A stretch of 64,000 nt of DNA, taken from Nereocystis luetkeana (Eukaryota; Sar; Phaeophyceae; Laminariales; Laminariaceae). The notes under the pieces were generated by a model. It did not search any database. It was not told the origin of the DNA and was given only the letters and a program-made list of their open reading frames with translations. The DNA lies in NCBI GenBank assembly GCA_031213475.1, contig JARUPZ010000023.1, positions 9,752,157-9,816,156 on the forward strand. Reading direction: 5' to 3'. A program made the translations under genes and the position numbers. Shown here piece after piece: positions 46,401 through 55,007 of this stretch. Each line of letters begins with the position of its first letter. The first letter of the stretch is position 1.

Positions 46401-49175
46401 AAAAAAAAGCATGTGTGTGTTTGTGGATGAAGTCGGAAGCGTCTGTACTCCTACTACTACTGCTACTACTACCAGCACAACCGTTGATGCGAGAGGGGGC
46501 CGAGGAGGAGGAAGGAGGCGTGGGTGCGAAGCGGGGGAGGGGGGGGGAGGGGGTTTTGCTCTCAGCGGTGTATGTGCGCGTGTGTGATGTTGGAAGTAAA
46601 GTATAGATTTTTTTTGTTGGAGGAGAGGAAAGACATTCGAAAAAGGAAGGAAGAAAGGAAGGAAGGAAGGGAGGAAGGAAGGGAGGGAGGAAGGAAGGCG
46701 TGTACGCAGCGTGTAGTCCGTCCGTTGCCCCGTGTTGTGTGTAATGTATTCACGCGAGAGGAAGCAAAGCGGAGCGAAGCAGAGCGAAGCTGAGCGAAGC
46801 AGAGCGAGCGGTGTGTGCGTGTGTAGTGCGCCCGTCGCGTGATCGGGATTCGGTGCACCTTTTAGTAGCGGAGATCGCAGAAATCGCGCGCGTCTGTTTT
46901 TGTGCCCATGCGCGTGTTGCTTGCGCACATCGTGTGTCGGCTGTGTTTTGCTTGCGAGGCATGCCAATGTAGCGGGGGGGGGGGGGGGGGGGAGGGAGGT
47001 GTTTTCTGGCTGAAATAATTCTGACTAATGGGACGGGGCTCTATCCTCGCTTGGGGAACTACGCGCTATACGACCCGCTGCGTACGTTGTTTTGCGTCTT
47101 TCGTTGCGGGACCTACCGGACGTACTGTTGCTTTAGGGCAAACCACGTTATTCGGGGTTGTTCTTGGAGTGTTCGCGCACGACGACTACAGCAGTATTTC
47201 GCACCTGCTGCGGATCACCTACCCACGGTAGCCCTCATGCTGCGCGGTACGTTGTGCAGGGATTTTGTATGCACAGCAGTAGTACATACCCAACTCGGGG
47301 AAAAAAAATACGCCCTTCTAGTAGATCCATCCAGATCACACGGTGCTCCCTTCCCGGCAATTTGAGCTTCAGCAGTAGAGCGCCCCCCCCCCACATTTCA
47401 GAACAAGAACTTGCTTGCATCTTCCCCGAATCTGATATCATCTGCAGTCTACGGTAGTAGATCGTGACGACGTGGATAAATCGATGACCTGTCTATCGTG
47501 TTGTGCAATGTTAACGTTTCTCAAGAGTTTGATTTTTTTTTTTGTTTTGGGGGGGCGAGAGGTGAGGCGTGAGAGCGTCTGCTGTTAATAGTGGTGACGC
47601 GAGAGGCAGTTTTCGTTTTCCTGTACCGTGCGAAAGGGCGGCATGCTCCTCTTGCAGCAGAAGAAATCGATGCATCCCCGCGAAATGCGCAGTTTTTGAG
47701 TTGATCGCGGTTTTTTTTTTTTTTCATGGGACGTACGGACACGCGGTCAGTGCTGCTGGCCGTGTTTTGTGTGTCTCTTTTTTTTTCGCTCGCTCTGATG
47801 ACACGAGGCCGCAGGAAGCAGGCATTATGGCAAGAGTATGTTTAGTAGGGTGTCTACTCTGGGAGTGCCCGAGTATCTACTCAAGTATATACTCTGGGGA
47901 TACTCGGGTATCTATCCGAGGGTGCTAGGGTATCTAACGGAGTATATACCCTGGAGGGAATCAGGTATCTATACGACGGTACTGGGGTATATACCCGAAT
48001 ATATACTCGGGGGGGACTCGGGTATCTATACGAGGGCACTACTGTAGGGTATCTACCCTGGGGGTACTAGGGTATCTATCCGAGGGTACTAGGGTATCTA
48101 CCCGAGCAGGTGCTCTGGGGGCACTCGGGTCCACCTACCTGAGGTACTAGGGCATATACCAGAGGGGCCCAAGATAAGCAGGTTTGTTGCCCGGGTGCAC
48201 CCCAGAGTATGTACCCTATACTAAACACACCCTTACAGTGTACAATGGGTTTTTCTCGAAAAGTTTTGTGGAGAGATGACTTCTCTAGGGTGCATGGTTC
48301 CGGCACAACGTATGATTTTAAACAGACGTGTACGTCCGGCGCTGAGCTTTTAGTGGGAAGAAGGAAGGTGGCGGCGGGGGGGGGGGGGGGGGGGGGGTTG
48401 CTCACATCATGTTGTGGCCGTGGGGGGGGGGGGGGTGAGTGATGTCGGTTATTTGATGAAGTTTGTTTGTGGATTGTTGTGCTATTAGATACAGAAAAAG
48501 GAAAAGCTCGGGTGCGAGGCGAGACCTATATATGCGCCGAGTTTTTTTGTATACTATACACACCGTTTTTTTTTTTTCATGTTATGGTCACAGCCCATAG
48601 GGCGGGACTAGCATGTACGCACGTGTTGCCCATTCTCGAGGATGGACAGCTCTAGAGCTGAGCCATAAAAAGGGCTGACAACGAACGGACACCCAATGAA
48701 AAACCGGAATCGATGGGGACACGAGGGGATGCGCAAGGGGCTGCAGCAACGTGGAGTGTTGATCGTGGTCGGTCGTACTTTAAGAGCAGAAAAACATGAA
48801 TGGAGGGGATAAGAGAGTGGAATACGCCTCTTGTTGCGTTGGTAGCGTTGGCCCTTGATGAGTGTCCTGTGGTGGGAAGGGGAGTGCGTTCGGCAAGGCA
48901 GAAAGGCGAAGGTTGTGGAGGCTGTTTCTACGTAGTCAGCCATATCCGTCGACAAAAATAATATATACCTGGTACATTGTTCGAAGGTCATTCACAGGCC
49001 TCTTTCGCTCATTTATGCATGCCTTTTTTTTACGACGACGACGACGACGACGACGGCGTACATACGTGCACGAGCTTGCCAGATTGGCCGCTTCCAGACC
49101 CGCGGGCTTGGACGCTGCGCAGCAGTTGGGGTTGACGCCCCCAGCCGCTATACTCACTGCAGTGAAAATGCTCAA
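27708..49175 (+). CDS. NEMP: NEMP-type nuclear envelope integral membrane protein, nine or ten exons over 21 kb
   Basis: Exons: 27708-28532, 29842-30033, 30761-30878, 31093-31852, 33464-33569, 36158-36294, 39497-39587, 40488-40561, 44418-44547, and possibly 49075-49175. All junctions keep phase. About 811 residues plus the tail. Order: signal peptide (MRGARTLLVAVLGLHVSS), a Gln-rich then Ala-rich N-terminal extension (to about 230), a luminal domain, and TM helices starting at RLVAGAVLLFLAKSLSESRL then FHYLLSAMLGGIVGA. That stretch matches the family pattern MLFFCGDLLSRSQIFYYSTG. Further TM segments lie in exons 5-8, and LSQSEYEKQGDEYTRQAM matches the conserved plant C-terminal (E/D)EYxxQGxxxTxxAL block. 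NEMP/PNET2 proteins reside in the inner nuclear membrane. The TM core and C-terminal block are firm; exons 1-3 are linked by phase and position only. Confidence 0.75.
29537..29654. mobile_element. diverged MITE relative
   Basis: TATAACGGGGTGGGCATATG ... TACTGTGTACCCCCGTAGTA. An inverted relative lies at about 18432-18496 (GGGTGCTGATTCTTACTAC). It abuts the intact copy at 29652. Confidence 0.6.
29652..29760. mobile_element. TATTACGG MITE
   Basis: GTTAATAGG variant with complete right arm. Confidence 0.9.
29842..30033 (+). CDS. NEMP: NEMP-like exon 2
   Basis: Acceptor CCTCCAAAAG, phase 0, VAPNTVDGSEKGG...VSYVFGVLGGVPGWFSDAVFE. Donor GAG|GTGAAG chosen over GAG|GTTGCG at 30057 on consensus. Both keep phase 0, so eight more residues are possible. 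Confidence 0.5.
30203..30330 (-). repeat. C-tailed repeat, second subfamily
   Basis: G run 30203-30214, AGTACTCATTTATTGCTTGC, CCACGCACCCCTTTCGAGAC. Confidence 0.7.
30761..30878 (+). CDS. NEMP: NEMP-like exon 3 (luminal domain)
   Basis: Acceptor CTCTCAGCTAG, only one open phase: RPVNVSFPPSTSHDTVYLV...MTHVT. Donor CACAG|GTGAGG, phase 1. Confidence 0.6.
31093..31852 (+). CDS. NEMP: NEMP-like exon 4 (luminal domain and first two TM helices)
   Basis: Acceptor TGTGCTCCACAG, phase 1 entry. Gly/Ser-rich middle from GGT and AGC repeats, then the diagnostic VPVYAARLVAGAVLLFLAKS and LSESRLFHYLLSAMLGG. Donor CG|GTGAGA, phase 2; the apparent stop TGA at 31854 is inside the donor. Confidence 0.78.
32012..32103. 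repeat. hairpin element
   Basis: TCCTTTTAGTGCTGCGG ... CAAACGGGAGTGCTGTTCTA. Confidence 0.8.
32595..32905. repeat. dispersed GATC-rich/CCCACCC-family repeat
   Basis: Array of CAGATAGATCAGA units, then AAGCTGCCGTTACAAGAG, ACGGCTCCCACCCAGCCAG and GCAGACCATACC. Confidence 0.65.
33182..33391 (+). repeat. C-tailed dispersed repeat
   Basis: GGATGCAGCTCACCCTTCG ... CATGCATGAGATCG ... TATCGAGTAC followed by a 22-C run at 33370-33391. It lies 72 bp upstream of NEMP-like exon 5. Confidence 0.88.
33464..33569 (+). CDS. NEMP: NEMP-like exon 5 (TM helix)
   Basis: Acceptor CGGATCGAAG, phase 2 entry (CG|G), VLLFLGLAMWLAVTVGG...LLSSLFTWAL, donor TTG|GTAGGT, phase 0. Confidence 0.78.
33759..34183. repeat. 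large foldback (inverted-repeat) element, about 425 bp
   Basis: Left arm from CTTAGGCCACTTCTTATGC to AGCTGTTTCCCGCTTC is mirrored by GAAGCGGGAAACAGCT to GCATAAGAAGTGGCCTTA, about 165 bp per arm with few mismatches. The loop is itself part-palindromic (GATCCGATCCC / GTTGGATCGG). In NEMP intron 5. Confidence 0.9.
34188..34221. repeat. stacked TACCAGGTA/TACCTGGTA motifs plus TATTAATA
   Basis: Three overlapping 9-mers at 34188, 34195 and 34202 share their TA ends, followed by TATTAATA at 34214. Confidence 0.9.
34376..34484. mobile_element. TATTACGG MITE
   Basis: Complete copy; internal CCTATATATTTCGC serves as the empty-site reference for the copy at 63934. Confidence 0.9.
35015..35262. repeat. 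dispersed GATC-rich/CCCACCC-family repeat
   Basis: AATCTGCCGTTTGG, ACGGCTCCCACGCGGCAAC, AGACCATACCAGG, then ATCTATCTAC repeats. Confidence 0.6.
35519..35625. mobile_element. TATTACGG MITE, left end shortened
   Basis: ACGGGGGAGCATAGTAAATA ... ACTACGGTCCCCCGTAATA. Confidence 0.88.
35877..35985. mobile_element. TATTACGG MITE
   Basis: Intact GTTAATAGG copy, followed six bases later by TACCTGGTA at 35991. Confidence 0.92.
36158..36294 (+). CDS. NEMP: NEMP-like exon 6 (TM helix)
   Basis: Acceptor GCTCTGGCAG, phase 0. AFWRDGFDRFPLAGKALFSA then SSLAGVLITRWQGLFLDEGD. Donor TG|GTACGA lies inside ACCTGGTAC, a near-match to the TACCTGGTA motif, and gives the phase 2 exit that exon 7 requires. Confidence 0.75.
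36868..37950 (+). repeat. large dispersed repeat, arm of a distant inverted duplication
   Basis: Blocks at 36868-37100, 37140-37275, 37300-37700 and 37735-37950 reappear in inverted order and orientation at 57490-57300, 57300-57240, 56460-56155 and 55760-55565. Shared words include CTCGAGGCACGAGGGATGCA and AATTTGATGTACTTTT. No protein function recognised. Confidence 0.75.
38300..38508. repeat. three-unit tandem repeat (about 70 bp) with alternative insertions
   Basis: Each unit carries GTGTTTTCCGAAAACACCTT then TTCGGTACC. Units 1 and 3 continue TGGTATTCGG; unit 2 continues TATTAATAGTATTCGG. Confidence 0.92.
38680..38965. repeat. GATCTATCTGATATGTA array and dispersed-repeat copy (inverted)
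   Basis: About ten degenerate units of GATGATCTATCTGATATGTA follow GGCAGGTTAGGATCTGG, the reverse of the CTGCCGTT-family head. Confidence 0.75.
39397..39425. repeat. four stacked TA-CC(A/T)GG-TA motifs
   Basis: TACCTGGTA (39397), TACCAGGTA (39404, 39411) and TACTGGTA (39418) overlap by their TA ends. Confidence 0.92.
39497..39587 (+). CDS. NEMP: NEMP-like exon 7 (TM helix)
   Basis: Acceptor GATGGCATCAG, donor GTG|GTGAGT (perfect). FNGQTCIRRVLTISGVLLMY then YGVSDAEVGV matches the plant segment FVAWSIRILAAVMILQSSLD. Confidence 0.82.
40027..40138. mobile_element. TATTACGG MITE
   Basis: Intact GTTAATAGG/GTTAAC copy. Confidence 0.92.
40410..40446. repeat. TTG microsatellite
   Basis: About eleven TTG units just upstream of the NEMP-like exon 8 acceptor. 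Confidence 0.95.
40488..40561 (+). CDS. NEMP: NEMP-like exon 8 (last TM helix)
   Basis: Acceptor GCACTACAAG, ALVILALAVPTLAHYARRYS then MWSS, donor AG|GTGGGT, phase 2. Confidence 0.78.
40894..41351. mobile_element. TATTACGG MITE split by a nested insertion
   Basis: Left part 40894-40927 and right part from about 41267 form one element once the 340-bp insert is removed. The right part also carries a CCTGGTA insertion (TACCTGGTA at 41295). Confidence 0.88.
40928..41266 (+). mobile_element. tRNA-derived SINE-like insert in a MITE
   Basis: The start has an A-box-like TGGCTTGGTAGG and a B-box-like GGGTTCAAGTC at tRNA-like spacing (about 40943-41002). The 3' end is A-rich (AAAAAAAATAAAAAAATAAA). 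A target duplication around AAAT is plausible. The body was not recognised. Confidence 0.7.
41867..41990. repeat. hairpin element with a 22-C expansion in one arm
   Basis: Left arm GCAGTCCCATTTTGGGG; in the right arm the expected TTTGTCCCC is extended to about 22 C (41938-41959) before CACCCCAAACGGGACTGC. Confidence 0.85.
42532..42640. mobile_element. TATTACGG MITE
   Basis: Intact GCTAATAGG copy, preceded by a duplicated GTTGTTATTGTACGTA. Confidence 0.92.
43665..43773. mobile_element. TATTACGG MITE
   Basis: GTAAATAGG copy, left end TATTGCGG. Confidence 0.9.
43816..44262 (+). repeat. cluster of four C-tailed repeat fragments
   Basis: 24-C run 43816-43839, then CATACGACTACGGCCATG. GTGCTCCGTCTCGAAAGGG-type copies follow near 43890, 44008 and 44118. 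C runs also follow at 44071-44085 and about 44250. Both subfamilies are interleaved here. Confidence 0.8.
44418..44547 (+). CDS. NEMP: NEMP-like exon 9 (conserved C-terminal block)
   Basis: Acceptor GTGGCGCAG, phase 2 entry (AG|C). SSGWYRAGNKLSQSEYEKQG then DEYTRQAMAALRASTTENWS. Donor AAG|GTTAGT. A C-tailed repeat follows within 40 bp. Confidence 0.85.
44583..44720 (-). repeat. C-tailed repeat between two G runs
   Basis: 18-G run, GTGTACTCGATAGGAGAGAT ... GACGGAGCATGTG, then a 17-G run. Confidence 0.85.
44791..44901. mobile_element. TATTACGG MITE
   Basis: GTTAATAGG copy; the right arm reads CCTAGTATAACTATGG, with an extra GTA at the position where others have CCTATTAAC. Confidence 0.9.
46635..46700. 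repeat. GGAA/GGGA microsatellite
   Basis: GGAAGGAAGAAAGG-type tract. A GAGCGAAGCA minisatellite follows at about 46765-46810. Confidence 0.9.
47855..48165. repeat. imperfect array of GGGTATCTAYCCGAGGGTACT units
   Basis: At least a dozen related 20-25 bp units with partial dyad symmetry (GGGTATCTA ... TATACCC). In the NEMP 3' region. Confidence 0.8.
49075..49175 (+). CDS. NEMP: possible NEMP-like exon 10
   Basis: After GTGCACGAG, phase 0: LARLAASRPAGLDAAQQLGL then TPPAAILTAVKML. It resembles, weakly, the plant tail [20 protein letters not shown]. The acceptor is poor and follows a T run and an ACG microsatellite. The terminal exon remains unproven. Confidence 0.3.
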
Positions 49176-49956
49176 GTGCGTATCATCGGAGACACCGTCT
49201 CTTTGGGCGCTCCAAGGTCTATTTTGTCCTCATTATGTTAGGTTTAGTGTGGACAGTGGTCAGCCAAGGGGCCAAACCGCGGTCTCTTTCACATATTTGA
49301 CTACAGTGCTACTGTAGTACACATAAGTATCGTCCTCGGTTTTTTTCGTCGGGTTGCGGCGCCAAAAAAACAGGAGCGAGCCGGTGAAAAGTGTGTGTGT
49401 GTGTTTTTTTTATTATTATTTGCTCCCTGTTGTTTGGCGTTTTACACTCAAAAGAAAACAAAAAAAATGCTTTTAGTATAGTGTCCAACACCGCAACTTT
49501 GGGTATTGAGTAAGACTTGAAATCGGTCCTACGCAGTCAATTATTTCCAAAATGTATGTGCGCGAAACTTTTTACAGGCATGCCTGAGTACACCTGGAAC
49601 CCGCAGGTTCGGAGGAAAAAGGGTTTCTGCGTACTGAAGTGCACACGGACTTGCTGACAGCAGTCGCCATGCTTGTCGTTTATGCATGAGAAAAACAATG
49701 TTGTGGCTGACGAAAGAAGCGAGGATGATACCTCTGGCCAGATTTGTCGTCGATCGAACGGAACAAAAGCAAACAGCGAGTGGTGGTGGCCGAAAAGTGT
49801 GCCGAGATGCTACACACTGCTGTATATAGACAATATAAAAACACCTGGTACGTACGTCCATGTTTATACAATATACATGAAGAAAAACACGCCTGGTAGA
49901 GCAAGAATAATAGCAAAAAAAGAAGCATACCCCGAAAAATCATACGAATGAAATGT
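49176..49956. other. no gene recognised
   Basis: Short frames only; one TACCTGGTA-like ACCTGGTAC at about 49845. Nothing conserved seen. Confidence 0.4.
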
Positions 49957-50436
49957 TATGGTTAAGGGCACTATGTGGACCAAGGGACCGACTATTACGG
50001 GGGACCATAGTTAATAGGACCAAATATTGTTAGTAAAAATGGTTAAATACATAGGTTTTTATGTGTACTATAGGTCCTATTAACTACGGTCCCCCGTAAT
50101 AGTCGTGGCAGATGTGCCCCTGCCTCTGTTCTAGTCACCTACACAAGGTGCTTGACAATGCTTGAAGGTTAGAGTTTCTTGTATGATCTTGCACTCACGC
50201 CCGATGCCTTCTGAGCGAAAGTAGGGGCGAGATATGTTTATCACCCAGGCAGGCGATAACGTCTGCCAGGTAAGATGATGGGACAGCTGCTGCAAACCAT
50301 AGCACCGCGACAGAGGGGAGGGGATGCCAGAATACCAAAACGCTAGCCCACCTTACCAGGTAAAACGTGGGGGCGCTTGCTACAAATCGTAACGCCGCAA
50401 CAGGGGAGAGGGGAAACCATAACACTAGCCCACCCT
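49957..50436 (-). mobile_element. inverted LTR fragments with a nested MITE
   Basis: GACCAAGGGACCGAC ... GAGGGGATGCCAG and a second partial copy to GGAAACCATAACACTAGCCC are reverse-oriented relatives of the LTRs at 53466 and 55008. Confidence 0.75.
49993..50101. mobile_element. TATTACGG MITE inside an LTR
   Basis: Flanked by GGGACCGAC and GTCGTGGCAG. The related LTR reads GGGACCGACTACTTCTAG, so the insertion is at TA with a TA duplication. Confidence 0.92.
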
Positions 50437-50649
50437 GAAGGGCCGTATAAATATTATGCAGATTCACACGTAAAAAGACAGGCAGGAAGTAAACCCATCC
50501 GGGGGCGTCGGAGCATGAATCGAAGAGATGCGACACTTGACCACCCCCTCCCCTCACACCTCTAACTTGCAAGGCAGAAACCGATATTAAACGTACGCAT
50601 TCACGGCGAAATGGACCTGGAACAGGGAACCAAAAGAGTCTTTTACCGT

Positions 50650-50830
50650 CGACGGCAATCTTATGGTTGAGGGCAGCATGAACCTAGGGACCAACTACTG
50701 CTAGCAGGTGTGCCTTTGGCTCTGCTCTGGTCACTCACACAACGCCTGCCAGGTAGGATGGGAGGGGACACTTACTACAAACCATGACGCCGCAACAGAG
50801 GAGAGGGAAATACCACAACTAATAGCTAAA
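50650..50830 (-). mobile_element. inverted LTR fragment
   Basis: GGACCAACTACTGCTAGCAG, CAAACCATGACGCCGCAACA and AGAGGAGAGGG match the LTR body in reverse. Confidence 0.7.
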
Positions 50831-51326
50831 AGAAAACACCACCGCAGAGTGGAAGAAAAATACGCCGAGCCTGAGACAATATGGATGGATACGCAACACA
50901 ATAATAACACCATATCTGCACACGCCAGCAAGCCATATACTCTGAATAAAATAGAGGGGGGAAAACGACAGACCATCCAACGCAAAATGTGAGGGCGTCC
51001 CCGCTACACGACACAAAAAAACCCACATAAAAAACACAGAGATACATGCATGACGTTGTCTACGAAAAAACGAAGAAACGAAGATGCCCACATTTAAAAT
51101 TTGCTTGTGACAGGGTCTGCCACACACTTAGTTGTAAAACCGTTTCCTTGGTTGGTAGGGCTGTGGTAACAGCGGCGGTGTTTGTTGTTTTGGTAGATCA
51201 TAACAGGGGAGTATATACCTGGTACCAACAAAGAAACAATGGTTCCATTGACAACTTCATACTTCAATCGATATCGTGTCAACGCGACTGGAAAGAGAGG
51301 AAGAGAGCGAAGAGAGACGGGGGCGA

Positions 51327-51567
51327 GGGAGGGAGGGAGGGAGGGAGGGAGGGAGGGAGGGAGGGAGGGAGGGAGGGAGGGAGGGAGGGAGGGAGGGAGG
51401 GAGGGAGGGAGGGAGGGAGGGAGGGAGGGAGGGAGGGAGGGAGGGAGGGAGGGAGGGAGGGAGGGAGGGAGGGAGGGAGGAAGGGAGGGAGGGAGGGAGG
51501 GAGGGAGGGAGGAAGGGAGGGAGGGAGGGAGGGAGGGAGGGAGGGAGGGAGGGAGGGAGGGAGGGGG
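51327..51567. repeat. GGGA microsatellite, about 240 bp
   Basis: About 60 GGGA units with two GGAA interruptions (near 51479 and 51510). The long Gly-Arg-Glu and Pro-Ser-Leu frames across it are artefacts. Confidence 0.97.
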
Positions 51568-51778
51568 AGGTAACGCGAAGAGAGGGAAGCAGGGAGTGTC
51601 GGCCTCTCGAAAGGAACCGAGGGGAGGGCAGACAGTGCATCGCGAGGAGGCGCGCGGCGAGAGTGGTCAGCAGTTAATTCACCGTAGAAAATCTCAAAAG
51701 TTTTGTCCGTCATCACAGGCGGTCTACGTTTCGGTTTGAGGCTCCTCTCAGATGTGCTCGTCTTCTTGTCGAGCATGT

Positions 51779-51887
51779 TGACCCTTTTCTAGAGCAACTA
51801 CAGTCAGTCCCGTTTCAGGGACAAACCACTCTAATTCAAAGTTGTTTGTCCCCAATACAGGACTGCAGTTTGCCCTAGAAGGGTTGA
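51779..51887. repeat. hairpin element
   Basis: CCCTTTTCTAGAGCAACTAC ... GGACTGCAGTTTGCCCTAG. Confidence 0.8.
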
Positions 51888-52472
51888 CATATAGTAGTAT
51901 TTTGGCCGACTGCACTGGTAAAAGGTTATCCGATCGTCTACTATACCCAAACTGTCAAGCCTTCATAGGTATAATGCCCCCTTTTCCCCCTGGAACCAGC
52001 CAAATATACAGATCGACAGGTACGGGTGCACGTGTTAAAATCAAGGTCGGGACCCTTTGTATCCCAGGACAGGTTTGCCTATTAAGTTGGTACTCGTTGG
52101 TACTCGCAGGGAAAACCCCTGGTATATAATTTAAGGCACGCCTCTCAAGTACTACAAATACGATCCCAATACCTGAACCCAGGTATTTACCGGGCGTTCA
52201 GCCTCATTCAAAGCAGTACCATAACACTAGCCCACTCTGATGAGCCGTATACACATAATTATGGGAAATTCGTGGAAACCCCGATTCCACGAGCTAGATC
52301 ATGACTCGAAGATGCTGCTCCTCAAAACCCACTCCCACACCTCTGAACGACAAGGCAACGAAGCCAGCAAGGCACGTCAAAAAAGAGAAAGGAAGGAAGG
52401 CCTAGCCTTAAGGGGCACAGGAATAAATCGTCAATCCCAACCGGGGATCCAATTGGTAGAAGTAAGACCTTA

Positions 52473-52934
52473 ATGGTTTTCAGAAGGGTCGATTCGCCAA
52501 AGCCCCCCCAAGAACGAGGGGCGCCTTTCTGCTCGCACGCGGTGGATGCTGCCCCACCGATTTTGTCCTTCCCTGGCTGGGACGCCGTAGCCATCGGCTC
52601 TCGCTCCTTCCACGTGTACTGCGACGCCTACATCAACGGTGTTAGTGCCGCGCTCGAACAAGAACAACCGGACGGGTCGGTACGTCCCATTGCGTATATC
52701 AGCCTCGCTACCCTCGATTCCGAGAGGCACTGGACCCCGCTGGACTTGGAAGCTGGCAGCATTGTCTGGGCTTTCAAACGACTCCGAGGATACCTATGTG
52801 GCACGAAGTTTCGCATATTAGTGCATGTTACCAGCACGCGGTTCCAACGTCTGGGGGAGGGTACTCCCACAGGGAGGAGAGCATTTTTCAGGTTCGACAT
52901 AATATTACGGGGGAGTTCGCACCTTTTTCTTTGA
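52473..52934 (+). pseudogene. Ty3/gypsy-type RNase H fragment of a retrotransposon pol
   Basis: The 153-residue open frame contains FHVYCDAYINGVSAALEQEQ and RPIAYISLATLDSERHWTPL, then DLEAGSIVWAFKRLRGYLCG. This is the RNase H entry segment that follows reverse transcriptase in gypsy elements. No reverse transcriptase, integrase or flanking LTR in the same orientation was found, and the frame runs out after about 110 residues of similarity. Treated as a relic. Confidence 0.8.
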
Positions 52935-52964
52935 AAACGATTATTGTTTTGAACGGTGGGGAGA

Positions 52965-53465
52965 TTCGATCCCGGGTGGCCTGCCGACAACGCCATTCGT
53001 TAAGGTATTAGTCTGTTGAGTTACAGGTTTGTAAAGGGTTATCTGATCGCCCACCCAAACTAAGCCTTATACTATATACTCGAAAACGATATCTGGTACC
53101 CCGGTAGTACACGAAAAGCCGTATGGGTGTGCTCGACGAGTGAGTGTGAAGGTGTTGCCTTCTGAGCTATAGGGGTAAAAGATCGATCGATTATCCCGCC
53201 CAGGCCAAATCCTTATAACACTCTTCCCTCCTCTGAACGGCGGGATGTTTGGGGCGTCGGTACCGTATAAGGCCGTACGATGCCCTACACGCTTCGTTTC
53301 AGTAGCTGGGGAACCAGGGAGATATATGAGTTTAGGGGGACGCGCGAGCGCTTACTCTAAAAAGGAAACGTTAGAAGAGAGATTCGAACCCGTGTCCTCG
53401 ACGACGTGAAATGTGAGGGTGTTACCTACTGAGCTATAGGGGTAACATACCGATCGATTACCCAG
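52965..53465 (-). repeat. tRNA-like repeats, inverted copies
   Basis: On the minus strand: CCCCTATAGCTCAG(T/A)AGG A-box sequences at about 53160 and 53440, and GGGTTCGAATC / GGGATCGAATC B-box sequences at about 53385 and 52972. Interrupted on the right by the LTR element. Confidence 0.7.
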
Positions 53466-53724
53466 TGTTATGGTATCCCCTCTCCCCTGTCGCGGCATTA
53501 TTATTTGTAGCCAGCGTCCCCTCATCATACCTGGCAGGCGTTATGGCCTGCCTTTCTGATGGATGCCTCGCCCCTTCGTTCAGAAAGCATCTGGCGAGGC
53601 AAGCAGCAACTATTGTAAGAGCCTATAACTTCGAACATAGCCAAGCACCTTGTGTGAGTGACCAGAGCAGAGCTAAAGGCTAGAAGTAGTCGGTCCCTAG
53701 ATCCATACTAATTTACACTTAACA
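53466..53724 (+). repeat. left LTR
   Basis: TGTTATGGTATCCCCTCTCC ... GTGACCAGAGCAGAGC ... TTTACACTTAACA. Confidence 0.82.
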
Positions 53725-53850
53725 CTGGCGTCGTCGGCAGGACCGAAGTCACGCTAACTGAGCAAGGATCCCCGCCAGCGCTCGTCCTCCGCCAAAGCAG
53801 CGGACAACGGCACCGACTCGGACGTCGCTCGGCTGAAAACTCCCAGGCAA

Positions 53851-54468
53851 GTGGTTCCTTCCCTTCTCGATGTTTCTTCCGGTGGTTGTATCCACCAACT
53901 GTCAGGTAGCGAACCTGCCACCGACGACCGTGCGCTACCGTTGTCCTCGACGAGAGCGCACGTAGATCAAGCTACAGTCGCAGCTGTAACAGTTGCAGCA
54001 GAGAGTGACGCAGCCTACGATGCTGCTAGAAAGCGTGCTTATGCCAACAACATCAACGTCCACAAAATCGAACGTGTCACACCTACGTGCCATTTCACGC
54101 AGCTCTCGACAAAACCGGCGCACCACACCAGTTCACACGTAGTGTCAAACTCGCGGCAGCGATAATCTATTATGACGTGACGACAGATGCTTTGACGGTC
54201 TAGACTCCGAGTCTTAGCTTCCCGGGTGGGAACTCCCGCTTCGCAAATGGGTTCAGAGGGCCATCACACCCGACAAATCTTCGACCTTCGACCTCACTAA
54301 CGCCTTGGACGACTTTTTTCGACAGGTGAAACGGAGTCTACTGAACGGAGCAAACGGCCCGGACGCCTTCGAGCTGTTTCTCCGCCTCATCAGCTCGCAC
54401 TTCGACCACGGCAACCGAAGCGCAGCCATTGCCAAGCTCCATTTGTGTGGGGTAGCCACGAAGTAGAC
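53851..54468 (+). pseudogene. degenerate internal (gag-like?) coding remnant
   Basis: Fragments such as DKSSTFDLTNALDDFFRQVK and LFLRLISSHFDHGNRSAAIA are readable but separated by stops. The gag assignment is by position only. Confidence 0.4.
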
Positions 54469-55007
54469 GCCTTTCGAGAGCCGTTCTCGGGCTTTCCACT
54501 TTCTGATGGCGTCCGTTCCGGACAGTGACAGGTCCTGGCCCCAGGCGTTGAGGTTGTGCTAGAGGTTGTTCGTAACAACGTTAGCGAGCAGTAGTACCCG
54601 AGCCTCACGCCAGTTTTGTATCCGGGAGATTCAGCGACTGCGTCGGAACCTTTTGGGTCTATGAATATCGACGAAATGTGGTTGGCGTTTGTTGGTCTTT
54701 CGACCAAAACATCTCACCCTTCCACCCCGGGGCTCGTCGACCGATTGAGCACAGACCAACGCACGAGCTTTCTACAAGTATGGAAAACCGCTTGCGGTCG
54801 CACATGCGCGAAATCGCCAATGAATTTCGGACTTGTTTTCTGATTCACAGTGTCCACGGTGATCGACTTCTGCCTCGCAAATTAGAGGTGTGGGAATGGG
54901 TTGTGAAGCGCCGCATCTTCGATCCATTCTCCGAATTCTCCGAATTGGTTTGTTTCGTGTCTGAGTTTTCTGTGAATTTGCATGTACGGCCCTTCAGGGT
55001 GGGCTAG

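Noticed and set aside
51257..51776. Long open frames of Gly-Arg-Glu-Gly or Pro-Pro-Ser-Leu repeats
   Set aside because: They are translations of the GGGA microsatellite.
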